A stretch of DNA of 51,284 nt from CALKCV01 sp964619285 (GTDB lineage Bacteria; Cyanobacteriota; Cyanobacteriia; Cyanobacteriales; Microcoleaceae), in the NCBI GenBank assembly GCA_964619285.1, contig CAZUCT010000007.1, positions 1-51,284 on the forward strand, written 5' to 3'. Below are positions 33,576-40,500 of the stretch, in pieces. The stretch's first letter is position 1. Each line of letters starts with the position of its first letter. The notes under the pieces are model-generated. The model saw nothing but the letters and a program-made list of their open reading frames with translations. It had not been told where the DNA came from and did no database searches. The position numbers and the translations under genes are program-made.

Positions 33576-36128
33576 TTGCCAAATCAACAAAAAATTTACC
33601 GCAATTACCAAATCAAAGTGCTAAAAAAAAGACAAATTAACAACAATAAAAATTTAATTATTCTGGGGATAATCTGGGTGTTAGTTGCTATTAGCGATCG
33701 CCTCTGGTTTGCCCTGGATAAATCTGTTCCATCTTGGGATGTTGCCGACTATCTTACTGCTTCTTTAACTTACTGGGAGGCGCTACAAAATCCTCAATGG
33801 TTCTCTCAAGATTGGTGGCAGAATTTCTGGATGCTTTCCCCCAAAATACCGCCTTTAACTTTTATTTTAACTTTTCCTTTTCAAAATAATTTTAGTCCCA
33901 GTCCGAACTCGGCAACTTTAGTTCATTTAGTTTTTAGCGCGATTTTGCTGTCATCGGTTTATAGTTTGGGCAGCGTTTTATTTAATTCTAAAGTTGGTTT
34001 GTGGGCGGCGCTATTGTGCGTATTATTTCCCGGACTTTATCGCTACCGCTTGCAATTTTTACTCGATTATCCTCTGGCGGCAATGGTGACTTTAAGTTTC
34101 TATTGTTTGACGGTTTGGAAGTTTACTTCGGAAAAAGATAAATTACGCAAATTTTTCTGGGCGATCGCTTTTGGTTTAACTTTTGGTTTAGCCATAATGC
34201 TAAAACAAACCGCCCTCTTTTTTCTCTTGACTCCTATAGTTTGGGTGGGAATAGCTGCAATTAAAAACCGCCACTGGCAAAATTTAGCTCAATTAATTGT
34301 GGGGTTATTGTTATCGGTGGCGGTGTTTTTTCCTTGGGTTAGGACTAATTGGTTGTTAATGTTTACTGCGGGGAAAAGGGCGACCATTGATTCGGCGATC
34401 GCTGAAGGAGACCCCAGTCTTTTAACTCTCGATGCCTGGACTTATTATTGGAAGTTATTACCCTATCAAATCTCCTGGCCTCTCTTATTAATTCCCTTAG
34501 TTAGCATCTTAATTTATCTAATAAAACTGCAATTAAATAACGCTAAATCGCTAAAGCGATTACAACGAACTAAGTGGTTGATAGTTTATTTGATTGGGGG
34601 TTATTTAATTTCTTCTTTGAACATTAATAAAGATTTTCGTTACACTCTGCCACTGTTGCCAATAATTTCAATTTTATTAGCCGGCGGATTGACTTTATTA
34701 CCGCATCGTTGGGGCAAACAAGTAAGGTTAATTACTGTTAGTTTGGCGGTTATTTTAATGTTATTAAATCTCTGGCCTGCGGGCGGTTATGCGGGGCAAA
34801 TGTTGGTTGGTTGGTTGAGTCCGGGGGGCGATCGCCGCGCTTATTTAGGTAAGGAATGGCCCCATAAAGAAGTAATTGCAGAAATTATTAAAAGCGAACC
34901 TTTTTTGCAGACAACTTTAGGAGTTTTACCCTCGACGCCGGAGATTAATCAACATAATTTAAACTATTACGGCGCTTTGCAAAATTGGCAGGTTTACGGG
35001 CGGCAAGTGGGAATTAATTTAGAACAAGTGCCCCAAGACGCGCGATCGCTCTCTTGGTTCGTTACTAAAACTAATAACCAAGGTTCGGTAAATAGGATTA
35101 AAAAAGCTCAAGCTGCTATGGTTAAAACTATCGAAAATAGCGGCGAATTTCAACTACAAAAAACTTGGCAGTTACCAGACAATAGCAATTTGAATCTCTA
35201 CCGCCGCCAACTGCCACTGGTAGAAGTTTATCCGCTTTCGGAACCTCGCCAAAAAGTACAATTAGATTATGCAATTTTGCCAGCAAAAGCGCCCCCAGGA
35301 AAGCCGGTTCCTATTACTTATAAATGGTCCGGTCCTTGGGAAGAATTGCAGTCCGGTTTGGTATTATTAACCTATCGAGAAGCGACGGGGGAAAGGAAAT
35401 TTATCCAAGATAGGGCGATCGGAATGGGAAGGTTACATCCAGGATTTATAAAAGGAGATAAATTAGAAGCAGATAAAACCTTTGAAATTATCGAACGTTT
35501 GGGGATACTGCCACCTGCAAATATTCCTGGGGGAAACTATTTTTTAGAAGCAACTTATCTCAACCGAAAAACGGGGGAAAGCTATCCGATTAACATCTCG
35601 CCTCCAGTCAAATTAGAAATAGAAGCAGGGGCGATCGCTTTATCGGCGCCGGAGTTAGATTTAGTAACTCAATTGCGAGTTTTATCTGCGGAACTTCCCA
35701 AAGGAATAGAAGGATTAGAAAAAGTTTTTTCCGAAGTAGCGAGAATCAATCAATACGACCCAATTCAAGATTATACGGTTGTCGCAGAAAAAACTTTAAA
35801 ACACCGCTGGCAGCGAGAACCAAATAATTTAGAATTTGCCTACAATTTAGCTTTGACGGAGGTATTGCAGCAGGATGTAAAGGGGGCGATCGCTGCTTTA
35901 AAAAAGGTAACAAAATTAGACCCGTTAAATTCTTTTGCTCATGCTTATTTAGGTTTTGTCTATCTCTACGACTGGAACCCCAAACCGGCGGAAATTGCTT
36001 TAAAAAAAGCGTTGGAACTTAACCCAAATTCAGCAGAAATTAGGGCGCTTAATGGTGTGGCGGCGTTGATGCAAGGGAATGTTATTGGGGCGTGGAGGGA
36101 TTTACAGTTTTTAGGGAATGGGGAATAG
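33576..36128 (+). CDS. GT39-type membrane glycosyltransferase with C-terminal TPR domain
   Basis: The 850-residue protein is a GT39/ArnT-like integral membrane enzyme. It has ~10-12 hydrophobic segments in residues ~25-400 and a loop with the key Asp in SVPSWDVADYLTASLTYWE. A soluble middle domain follows (~430-690), and the C-terminus has two TPR-like units (DVKGAIAALKKVTKLDPLNS, PAEIALKKALELNPNS). It likely moves sugars from a lipid carrier at the membrane. The start is a TTG without a clear ribosome binding site; a GTG 42 bases on is an alternative. A dispersed repeat is embedded in frame (residues KSLKRLQRTK). The end runs into GGGAATGGGG repeats. Confidence 0.82.
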   Translation: MPNQQKIYRNYQIKVLKKRQINNNKNLIILGIIWVLVAISDRLWFALDKSVPSWDVADYLTASLTYWEALQNPQWFSQDWWQNFWMLSPKIPPLTFILTFPFQNNFSPSPNSATLVHLVFSAILLSSVYSLGSVLFNSKVGLWAALLCVLFPGLYRYRLQFLLDYPLAAMVTLSFYCLTVWKFTSEKDKLRKFFWAIAFGLTFGLAIMLKQTALFFLLTPIVWVGIAAIKNRHWQNLAQLIVGLLLSVAVFFPWVRTNWLLMFTAGKRATIDSAIAEGDPSLLTLDAWTYYWKLLPYQISWPLLLIPLVSILIYLIKLQLNNAKSLKRLQRTKWLIVYLIGGYLISSLNINKDFRYTLPLLPIISILLAGGLTLLPHRWGKQVRLITVSLAVILMLLNLWPAGGYAGQMLVGWLSPGGDRRAYLGKEWPHKEVIAEIIKSEPFLQTTLGVLPSTPEINQHNLNYYGALQNWQVYGRQVGINLEQVPQDARSLSWFVTKTNNQGSVNRIKKAQAAMVKTIENSGEFQLQKTWQLPDNSNLNLYRRQLPLVEVYPLSEPRQKVQLDYAILPAKAPPGKPVPITYKWSGPWEELQSGLVLLTYREATGERKFIQDRAIGMGRLHPGFIKGDKLEADKTFEIIERLGILPPANIPGGNYFLEATYLNRKTGESYPINISPPVKLEIEAGAIALSAPELDLVTQLRVLSAELPKGIEGLEKVFSEVARINQYDPIQDYTVVAEKTLKHRWQREPNNLEFAYNLALTEVLQQDVKGAIAALKKVTKLDPLNSFAHAYLGFVYLYDWNPKPAEIALKKALELNPNSAEIRALNGVAALMQGNVIGAWRDLQFLGNGE
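34546..34572. repeat. Dispersed repeat inside the GT39 gene
   Basis: AATCGCTAAAGCGATTACAA followed by CGAACTAA is the reverse complement of the TTCGTAGTAATCGCTTTAGC unit found in spacers. It keeps the reading frame and codes for a cytoplasmic or periplasmic loop between membrane helices. Confidence 0.85.
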
Positions 36129-36160
36129 GGAATTTTTCTTACAAATTGCAGTGTACCCAA

Positions 36161-36505
36161 TTAACTAACTGCAAATTCAGTGTGGGCGCGAATTTCTGGA
36201 GGGTGAAAAGCGAGAACTATCTGACTTTTAGAAATTCCTGCTCTTACTAAATCATTGGCAATTCCATCTTCCAAACCATCCCGATGTATCCAGATTTTAT
36301 CATCAATAATCTCTAAATGAGTCACGCAACCGTGAACCCTAACTCCATTTTCCCATCCATGAGTAATTAGTAAGTAATGTTTTCCATCTTCGCTAACAAT
36401 CCAGTCTTGTTTTAGTTCCCCATAATGATAAGGAATGCTGGCATATTCAACGAGAATATCTTTAATTTTTTGATGATATTGACTTAATTTTTCTAAGGTT
36501 TCCAT
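36161..36505 (-). CDS. XisI-like protein
   Basis: The 114-residue protein matches XisI, first described as a factor controlling excision of the Nostoc fdxN element: LSQYHQKIKDILVEYASIP, then DWIVSEDGKHYLLITHGWENG, VHGCVTHLEIIDDKIWIHRDG and IANDLVRAGISKSQIVLAFHPPE. The ribosome binding site GGAGGAGA precedes the ATG. In most cyanobacteria xisI follows xisH; no xisH is here. Many XisH/XisI pairs lie far from any excision element and may be general defence or toxin-antitoxin-like genes. Confidence 0.93.
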   Translation of the reverse strand: METLEKLSQYHQKIKDILVEYASIPYHYGELKQDWIVSEDGKHYLLITHGWENGVRVHGCVTHLEIIDDKIWIHRDGLEDGIANDLVRAGISKSQIVLAFHPPEIRAHTEFAVS

Positions 36506-36583
36506 TCTATAATCTCCTCCCTAACCCCCCGACAACTCGGCCATTTTGCAGGCTTATTGCCAGGGAGCGATCGCTTAATAATC

Positions 36584-36623
36584 AAAAAATTCTCATAGTG
36601 GCCATTAAATAGCCTAAAAACTA
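36584..36623. repeat. Left 40-bp direct repeat flanking the VapC module
   Basis: It matches 37424-37463 at 35 of 40 positions with an exact offset of 840 bases. The core is ATTCTCATA-TGGCC-TTAAATAG-TAAAAACTA. This copy ends in the antitoxin stop codon. Confidence 0.85.
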
Positions 36624-36803
36624 CAAACGTCGCTTGATAGGAAGCTTCACAAACTTGCGTCCCCTAGCTTCGCTAGCTTCTTGCTTCTTTCGTAGGTCGT
36701 TAAACATAGCTTTCAAGTCATAGTTAAAAGACTTGGCATATTCCTCTCTGTATTTGCGAATTTCTTCTAATATTTCGTTGTCATACATAGTTATTTTTCT
36801 CAT
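36621..36803 (-). CDS. Small antitoxin of the VapC module
   Basis: This 60-residue protein starts at the ATG of MRKITMYDNEILEEIRKYRE, which overlaps the PIN stop codon as ATGA. It is a charged helical peptide (YREEYAKSFNYDLKAMFNDLRKKQEASEARG) ending RKFVKLPIKRRL. This short downstream antitoxin type (E-x-R-K-x-R-E/D... FNYDL..., ending in P-K-R) is recurrent next to PIN genes in cyanobacteria. The toxin-first order is unusual for classical VapBC, where the antitoxin comes first. Confidence 0.8.
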   Translation of the reverse strand: MRKITMYDNEILEEIRKYREEYAKSFNYDLKAMFNDLRKKQEASEARGRKFVKLPIKRRL

Positions 36804-37270
36804 CCCATTAACTCTAACGGCGTGCAAATAAATGGTAACTTGTATCCCAGATCGGAGCTAATTTGCGATAGCTTCTTTTGGATTTGGGCGTTTGCCTTAT
36901 GCTTGCAATTCCATGTTAGCAAATAATCTAAACCGTAAACTGTTGCAAGTGCCATGTGCAAGGCATCGTTAAATGCTTTAGGTGGCAGGTTGCTCTGCTT
37001 TAAAAATTCTTGTGCAACCTCCACAGCTTCTTCTGTTATATCCAGAAATGTAAAGGATTGTAACAAACTCAGCCTTTGAGCAGCGATCGCTGTATCCCCC
37101 CTAGCCGCTTCATTCTCTACAACTTCAGAAGCATAAAGAACAAAAGAATCACGACGAATATTCCACCAATCCAGCGTGATTTTCATATTTGCCGCCACAA
37201 TTAAGTTATCTGTCGGTCTGGCGCTCAAGTATCCTAGAATGCTTGTTTCAATATAGACGCTTTCACTCAC
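36800..37270 (-). CDS. PIN-domain toxin (VapC family)
   Basis: The 156-residue protein begins MSESVYIETSILGYLSARPT, where the usual first Asp of PIN (D-T/S-S) is replaced by Glu (IETS), a variant seen in this subfamily. Other acidic positions are ASEVVENEA, AFNDALHMALATVYGLDYLLTWNCKH. The LLTWN ending motif is typical of this PIN group. It is the first gene of a toxin-first pair; the cassette is flanked by 40-bp direct repeats. Confidence 0.88.
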   Translation of the reverse strand: MSESVYIETSILGYLSARPTDNLIVAANMKITLDWWNIRRDSFVLYASEVVENEAARGDTAIAAQRLSLLQSFTFLDITEEAVEVAQEFLKQSNLPPKAFNDALHMALATVYGLDYLLTWNCKHKANAQIQKKLSQISSDLGYKLPFICTPLELMG

Positions 37271-37423
37271 GATTTTTTTAGATTTGTTTTAACAACTATT
37301 TGAATTTGACAACTTGGCCATCTCCCCGCAATATGGCCAATGGCCCCAGAAACCATCTTAAAATTTCTGGGCGAAAAATTAAAATTGCTTTACCAATCGC
37401 AACATATTCTGTAATAATAATTT

Positions 37424-37463
37424 AAGAAATTCTCATAATGGCCCTTAAATAGGTTAAAAACTA
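37424..37463. repeat. Right 40-bp direct repeat, leader of rubA
   Basis: This copy of the repeat ends at the first base of the rubA start codon, so it is the rubA 5' leader. The left copy at 36584-36623 is its duplicate on the far side of the VapC module. Confidence 0.85.
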
Positions 37464-37798
37464 TGAGCGAGCAAGCCACCGAAGCCCAAGAGCTAGATCG
37501 GTACGAATGCCGGACCTGTGGCTACATTTACGAGCCCAAAAAAGGAAGTTCCGCAGGTAAAATAGCTGCGGGAACAGCCTTTGAAGACATAGCGCCCAAC
37601 TGGCGCTGTCCCGTCTGCGGAGCTGCAAAAGGTCAATTTAGAAACGCGGGCCCCGTAGAAGGCCCATCTGGATTCGAGGAAAATTTAGGTTACGGCCTCG
37701 GTGTTAACAGGATGACACCAAGCCAAAAAAACCTACTCATCTTTGGCGCGTTGGCTTTGGGCTTTCTGTTTTTTATAAGCTTATATGGTTTACGTTGA
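37463..37798 (+). CDS. rubA: Membrane-anchored rubredoxin RubA
   Basis: RubA is a rubredoxin needed for photosystem II (and in some reports photosystem I) assembly. The 111-residue protein has both iron-binding knuckles, YECRTCGYIY and WRCPVCGAAK, followed by a linker and one C-terminal membrane helix (NLLIFGALALGFLFFISLYGL) that anchors it in the thylakoid. It leads the conserved rubA-ycf48-psbEFLJ cluster. Its leader has been duplicated around an upstream toxin-antitoxin cassette. Confidence 0.96.
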   Translation: MSEQATEAQELDRYECRTCGYIYEPKKGSSAGKIAAGTAFEDIAPNWRCPVCGAAKGQFRNAGPVEGPSGFEENLGYGLGVNRMTPSQKNLLIFGALALGFLFFISLYGLR

Positions 37799-37832
37799 CG
37801 AGGCCGAGTGGCCCATTACCCGCGAGAAGTTA

Positions 37833-38858
37833 ATGCAATCGATTTTAAGAATTGGCAACAGAATTTTAATCTTATTGGCAGCAGTCCTATTATTTACCGG
37901 CTGCAAAAATGCCTTTTTACCTTCCATGAGCTACAACCCTTGGGAGGTAGTATCAATGCCTACCCAAGAAAAGCTTTTTGATATAGCATTTACCGGCAAC
38001 CCCGAACATGGTTGGGTTGTGGGCAGTAATGCCACCCTCCTAGAAACCACAGATGGGGGGGAAACTTGGGAACCCAAAACTATGGAACTGGGCGACAGTA
38101 AAAAAGTACGCTTGACATCGGTCAGTTTTTATGGTAAAGAAGGATGGATAGTTGGAGAGCCTTCGATTCTATTACATACCGATGACGAAGGAAAATCGTG
38201 GACCCGCATCCCCCTCAGCGCCAAACTGCCTGGCGCCCCCAATACCATAATTGCCTTGGGATCGGATTCGGCGGAGATGACAACGGACATCGGGGCCATC
38301 TATCAAACCCAGGATGAAGGCCAACATTGGAAGGCCCAGGTAGAAGATGCCCTGGGAGTAGTGCGCAATATCTCTCGCTCTCCCGATGGCAAATATGTAG
38401 CGGTGTCGGCCAAAGGCAACTTCTATTCTACTTGGGAACCGGGACAAACAGTCTGGGCAGGCCATAACCGCGAAAATTCTCGCCGTCTGGAAAATATGGG
38501 CTTTGGAGAAGATGGCCGCCTGTGGATGCTAGCTCGCGGCGGGCAACTTCGCTTTAGCAACCCAGAAAATCCCGAAGAGTGGGAAGAACCGATAAATCCA
38601 GAATATGCTACCAGTTGGGGTCTGTTGGATTTAGCTTATCGGACTCCAGAGGAAGTATGGGTTTCTGGCGGCAGCGGTAACTTGCTGCGCAGTTTGGATG
38701 GCGGAGAAACTTGGGAAAAAGACCAGGAAGTTGAAGACGTTCCTGCCAATTTTTATAAAATCGTCTTTTTCAACCCAGAACAAGGTTTTATTCTCGGTCA
38801 AAATGGGACTTTATTAAAATATAATGGTATCCCAGAGTCCGAAGAAGCAGAAGCTTAA
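37833..38858 (+). CDS. ycf48: Photosystem II assembly factor Ycf48 (HCF136-like)
   Basis: Ycf48 helps early assembly of the PSII reaction centre around D1. The start MQSILRIGNRILILLAAVLLFTGCK gives a lipoprotein signal with lipobox LFTGC, as in cyanobacterial homologs; 341 residues is normal. The seven-bladed propeller is visible through repeats such as GWVVGSNATLLETTDGGETWEP, GWIVGEPSILLHTDDEGKSW, AIYQTQDEGQHWKA and VSGGSGNLLRSLDGGETWEK. It lies 34 bases after rubA. Confidence 0.96.
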   Translation: MQSILRIGNRILILLAAVLLFTGCKNAFLPSMSYNPWEVVSMPTQEKLFDIAFTGNPEHGWVVGSNATLLETTDGGETWEPKTMELGDSKKVRLTSVSFYGKEGWIVGEPSILLHTDDEGKSWTRIPLSAKLPGAPNTIIALGSDSAEMTTDIGAIYQTQDEGQHWKAQVEDALGVVRNISRSPDGKYVAVSAKGNFYSTWEPGQTVWAGHNRENSRRLENMGFGEDGRLWMLARGGQLRFSNPENPEEWEEPINPEYATSWGLLDLAYRTPEEVWVSGGSGNLLRSLDGGETWEKDQEVEDVPANFYKIVFFNPEQGFILGQNGTLLKYNGIPESEEAEA

Positions 38859-38994
38859 CTTAACAGTAAAGCAACTGAGCAATCTTGCTTAGTACCAATG
38901 GTAGGTTGGGTGAAGTGAAACGGAACCCAACACATCGGTATTTTATTAAATGGCAAGTCCCTTAACAGTAAAGTAACTGAGCAATCTTGCTTAG
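38859..38994. repeat. 34-bp direct repeats around a GTAGGTTGGGTG element
   Basis: CTTAACAGTAAAGCAACTGA plus GCAATCTTGCTTAG at 38859-38892 recurs at 38961-38994 with one difference. Between them lies a GTAGGTTGGGTGAAGTGAAA...ACCCAACA element (38901-38934). The first copy starts right after the ycf48 stop. The rest of the spacer to psbE (to 39139) should hold the psbE promoter, possibly within the AT-rich part after 39000; I could not fix it. Confidence 0.8.
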
Positions 38995-39139
38995 AAAGTT
39001 AAGTATTTGAGTTGCTTAAAAAACGGCTGGATATGTTAAAATCTAGCCAAGAGATAAAAGCAATAAAAAGAGTGGAAGAACCCTTTCTACTCTCAAACAA
39101 AAATTAGTGTTTTAGTCGATAGACAGCGGAGGAAAAAAA

Positions 39140-39388
39140 ATGGCTGGTGGCAGTACGGGCGAACGTCCCTTTGGAGACATTATCACAAGCATTCGTTATT
39201 GGGTGATTCATAGCATCACCATTCCGATGTTATTTATTGCAGGTTGGTTATTTGTAAGTACCGGCCTGGCTTACGACACCTTCGGAACTCCTCGGCCTAA
39301 CGAGTATTTTACTCAAGAACGGCAAGAGTTACCCATCGTTTCCGATCGCTTTGAATCTAAAAAGCAAATTGAAGAATTCATCAAGTAG
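39140..39388 (+). CDS. psbE: Cytochrome b559 alpha subunit
   Basis: PsbE is the larger subunit of cytochrome b559 in the PSII reaction centre. The 82-residue protein has the typical start MAGGSTGERPFGDIITSIRY, the heme-ligand His in WVIHSITIPMLFIAGWLFV and the lumenal tail GLAYDTFGTPRPNEYF. The start follows an AGCGGAGGAAAAAAA leader with a strong ribosome binding site. It opens the psbEFL run. Confidence 0.98.
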   Translation: MAGGSTGERPFGDIITSIRYWVIHSITIPMLFIAGWLFVSTGLAYDTFGTPRPNEYFTQERQELPIVSDRFESKKQIEEFIK

Positions 39389-39411
39389 TTTAAAAAAAGG
39401 AGTTTCAAATA

Positions 39412-39546
39412 ATGACCGGGCGTAACCCAAGCGAGCCTGTTACCTATCCAATTTTTACAGTACGGTGGCTGGCAGTTCATACCTTAGCAGTGCCTACAGT
39501 TTTCTTTTTAGGCGCGATCGCAGCAATGCAATTTATTCAAAGATAG
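39412..39546 (+). CDS. psbF: Cytochrome b559 beta subunit
   Basis: PsbF is the 44-residue partner of PsbE, contributing the second heme ligand. The translation is MTGRNPSEPVTYPIFTVRWL then AVHTLAVPTVFFLGAIAAMQ and FIQR; the heme-ligand His is in RWLAVHTLAV. It begins 23 bases after psbE with AAGGAG upstream, and ends 12 bases before psbL. Confidence 0.97.
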   Translation: MTGRNPSEPVTYPIFTVRWLAVHTLAVPTVFFLGAIAAMQFIQR

Positions 39547-39558
39547 GAACAGAATCAA

Positions 39559-39684
39559 ATGCCATTAGATCGCAGTAACAACCCCAACAAGCAACCAGTA
39601 GAGTTGAACCGGACTTCGCTCTATTTAGGTCTGCTTTTGATTTTCGTTCTCGGTATCCTGTTTTCCAGTTATTTCTTCAACTAA
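39559..39684 (+). CDS. psbL: Photosystem II protein PsbL
   Basis: PsbL is a small PSII subunit near the QA site and dimer interface. The 41-residue protein reads MPLDRSNNPNKQPVELNRTS then LYLGLLLIFVLGILFSSYFF and N. The conserved NKQPVELNRTSLYLGLLL and SSYFFN ending are typical; it is slightly longer than the usual 38-39 residues at the N-terminus. Confidence 0.97.
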   Translation: MPLDRSNNPNKQPVELNRTSLYLGLLLIFVLGILFSSYFFN

Positions 39685-39954
39685 TTGGAAAGCAAAATAA
39701 CGGGTGCATCTCAATTTTGAAGAAAGCCAATAACTTACCGCTTTTTGCTAATTGCTAATTGCTAATTGCTAATTGTTAATGGTAAAGTAATAAGCTTTTG
39801 CCAAACTGAGATGCTCCTAAAATAACATTTTTAAACCCCCGCATTTAGTTGCAGGGGTTTGACCGACTAAAAACACTAAAAGTTACCTAAAAAAAAGGTA
39901 CTTTTTAACGGTCAAAAATCCATCGAATCAACTTTTGAAAAAGAGGTAAGAACT
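39685..39954 (+). other. Long psbL-psbJ spacer with heptamers and a hairpin
   Basis: The 270-base gap inside what is normally a compact psbEFLJ operon contains TTGCTAA heptamers (about 39747-39780) and a hairpin with arms AAACCCCCGCA (39833-39843) and TGCAGGGGTTT (39850-39860), one mismatch, followed by GACC rather than a T-run. I see no coding sequence. The hairpin could slow or end transcription, or protect an mRNA end. Confidence 0.75.
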
Positions 39955-40074
39955 GTGTCAGAACCAGGAAGAATTCCTTTGTGGCTAGTAGCCACCGTTG
40001 CTGGAACTGGAATCCTTGTATTGTTAGGTCTTTTCTTCTACGGTGCCTACGTTGGTGTAGGTTCTTCTCTGTAG
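39955..40074 (+). CDS. psbJ: Photosystem II protein PsbJ
   Basis: PsbJ is a 39-residue one-helix PSII subunit that affects electron flow on the acceptor side. It starts with GTG after AAAGAGGTAAGAACT and reads MSEPGRIPLWLVATVAGTGI then LVLLGLFFYGAYVGVGSSL. It is complete. It is separated from psbL by 270 bases, so it may have its own promoter. Confidence 0.97.
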   Translation: MSEPGRIPLWLVATVAGTGILVLLGLFFYGAYVGVGSSL

Positions 40075-40120
40075 AGAAAACCTTAGCTTAAATTAGCTGC
40101 TTTAATGGCAGCATTGCGAT

Positions 40121-40152
40121 AATAATCCCGCTCTTTTTAGAGCGGGATTATT
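40121..40152 (+). terminator. Terminator after psbJ
   Basis: A perfect 14-bp stem, AATAATCCCGCTCT with AGAGCGGGATTATT, encloses a TTTT loop and is followed by GTTATTTAAA. It is the likely end of the photosystem II transcript. Confidence 0.9.
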
Positions 40153-40188
40153 GTTATTTAAACACTTGAAAATAAATAAATCACTCCC

Positions 40189-40446
40189 ATGATTTTCAAC
40201 GCAACTATTATCGGTTTATTAGCAGGAACTTTAACCACAATTGCCTTTTTACCCCAAGTAATAAAAACCTGGAAAACCAAATCCACAAAAGATATTTCCT
40301 TGGGAATGTTTCTAACTTTTTGCACTGGCGTCTTGCTCTGGATAATCTATGGAACCTTAGTCAAAGATATCCCCGTAGTCATCGCCAACATAGCTACTTT
40401 AAGTTTAGCATCGACAATTTTATGGTTTAAATTAAAATATAAATAA
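40189..40446 (+). CDS. SemiSWEET-type sugar transporter (PQ-loop)
   Basis: This 85-residue protein has three membrane helices: IIGLLAGTLTTIAFLPQVIK, ISLGMFLTFCTGVLLWIIYG and PVVIANIATLSLASTILWF. The PQ in AFLPQVIKTWKTKSTKDIS is the PQ-loop motif, and the trailing KTKSTKDIS is typical of SemiSWEETs. These dimerise to form a passive sugar carrier; the substrate here is not known. Confidence 0.92.
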   Translation: MIFNATIIGLLAGTLTTIAFLPQVIKTWKTKSTKDISLGMFLTFCTGVLLWIIYGTLVKDIPVVIANIATLSLASTILWFKLKYK

Positions 40447-40448
40447 CT

Positions 40449-40498
40449 GCTAATTGTTAATTGTTAATTGTTAATTGTTAATTGTTAATTGTTAATTA
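40449..40498. repeat. Heptamer tandem repeat (TTAATTG)
   Basis: Seven TTAATTG units sit between the SemiSWEET stop and the next start. They leave no normal ribosome binding site for the radical SAM gene. Confidence 0.85.
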
Positions 40499-40500
40499 AT

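Noticed and set aside
36506..36620. A possible xisH gene near xisI
   Set aside because: The spacer is only about 115 bases and codes for nothing resembling XisH.
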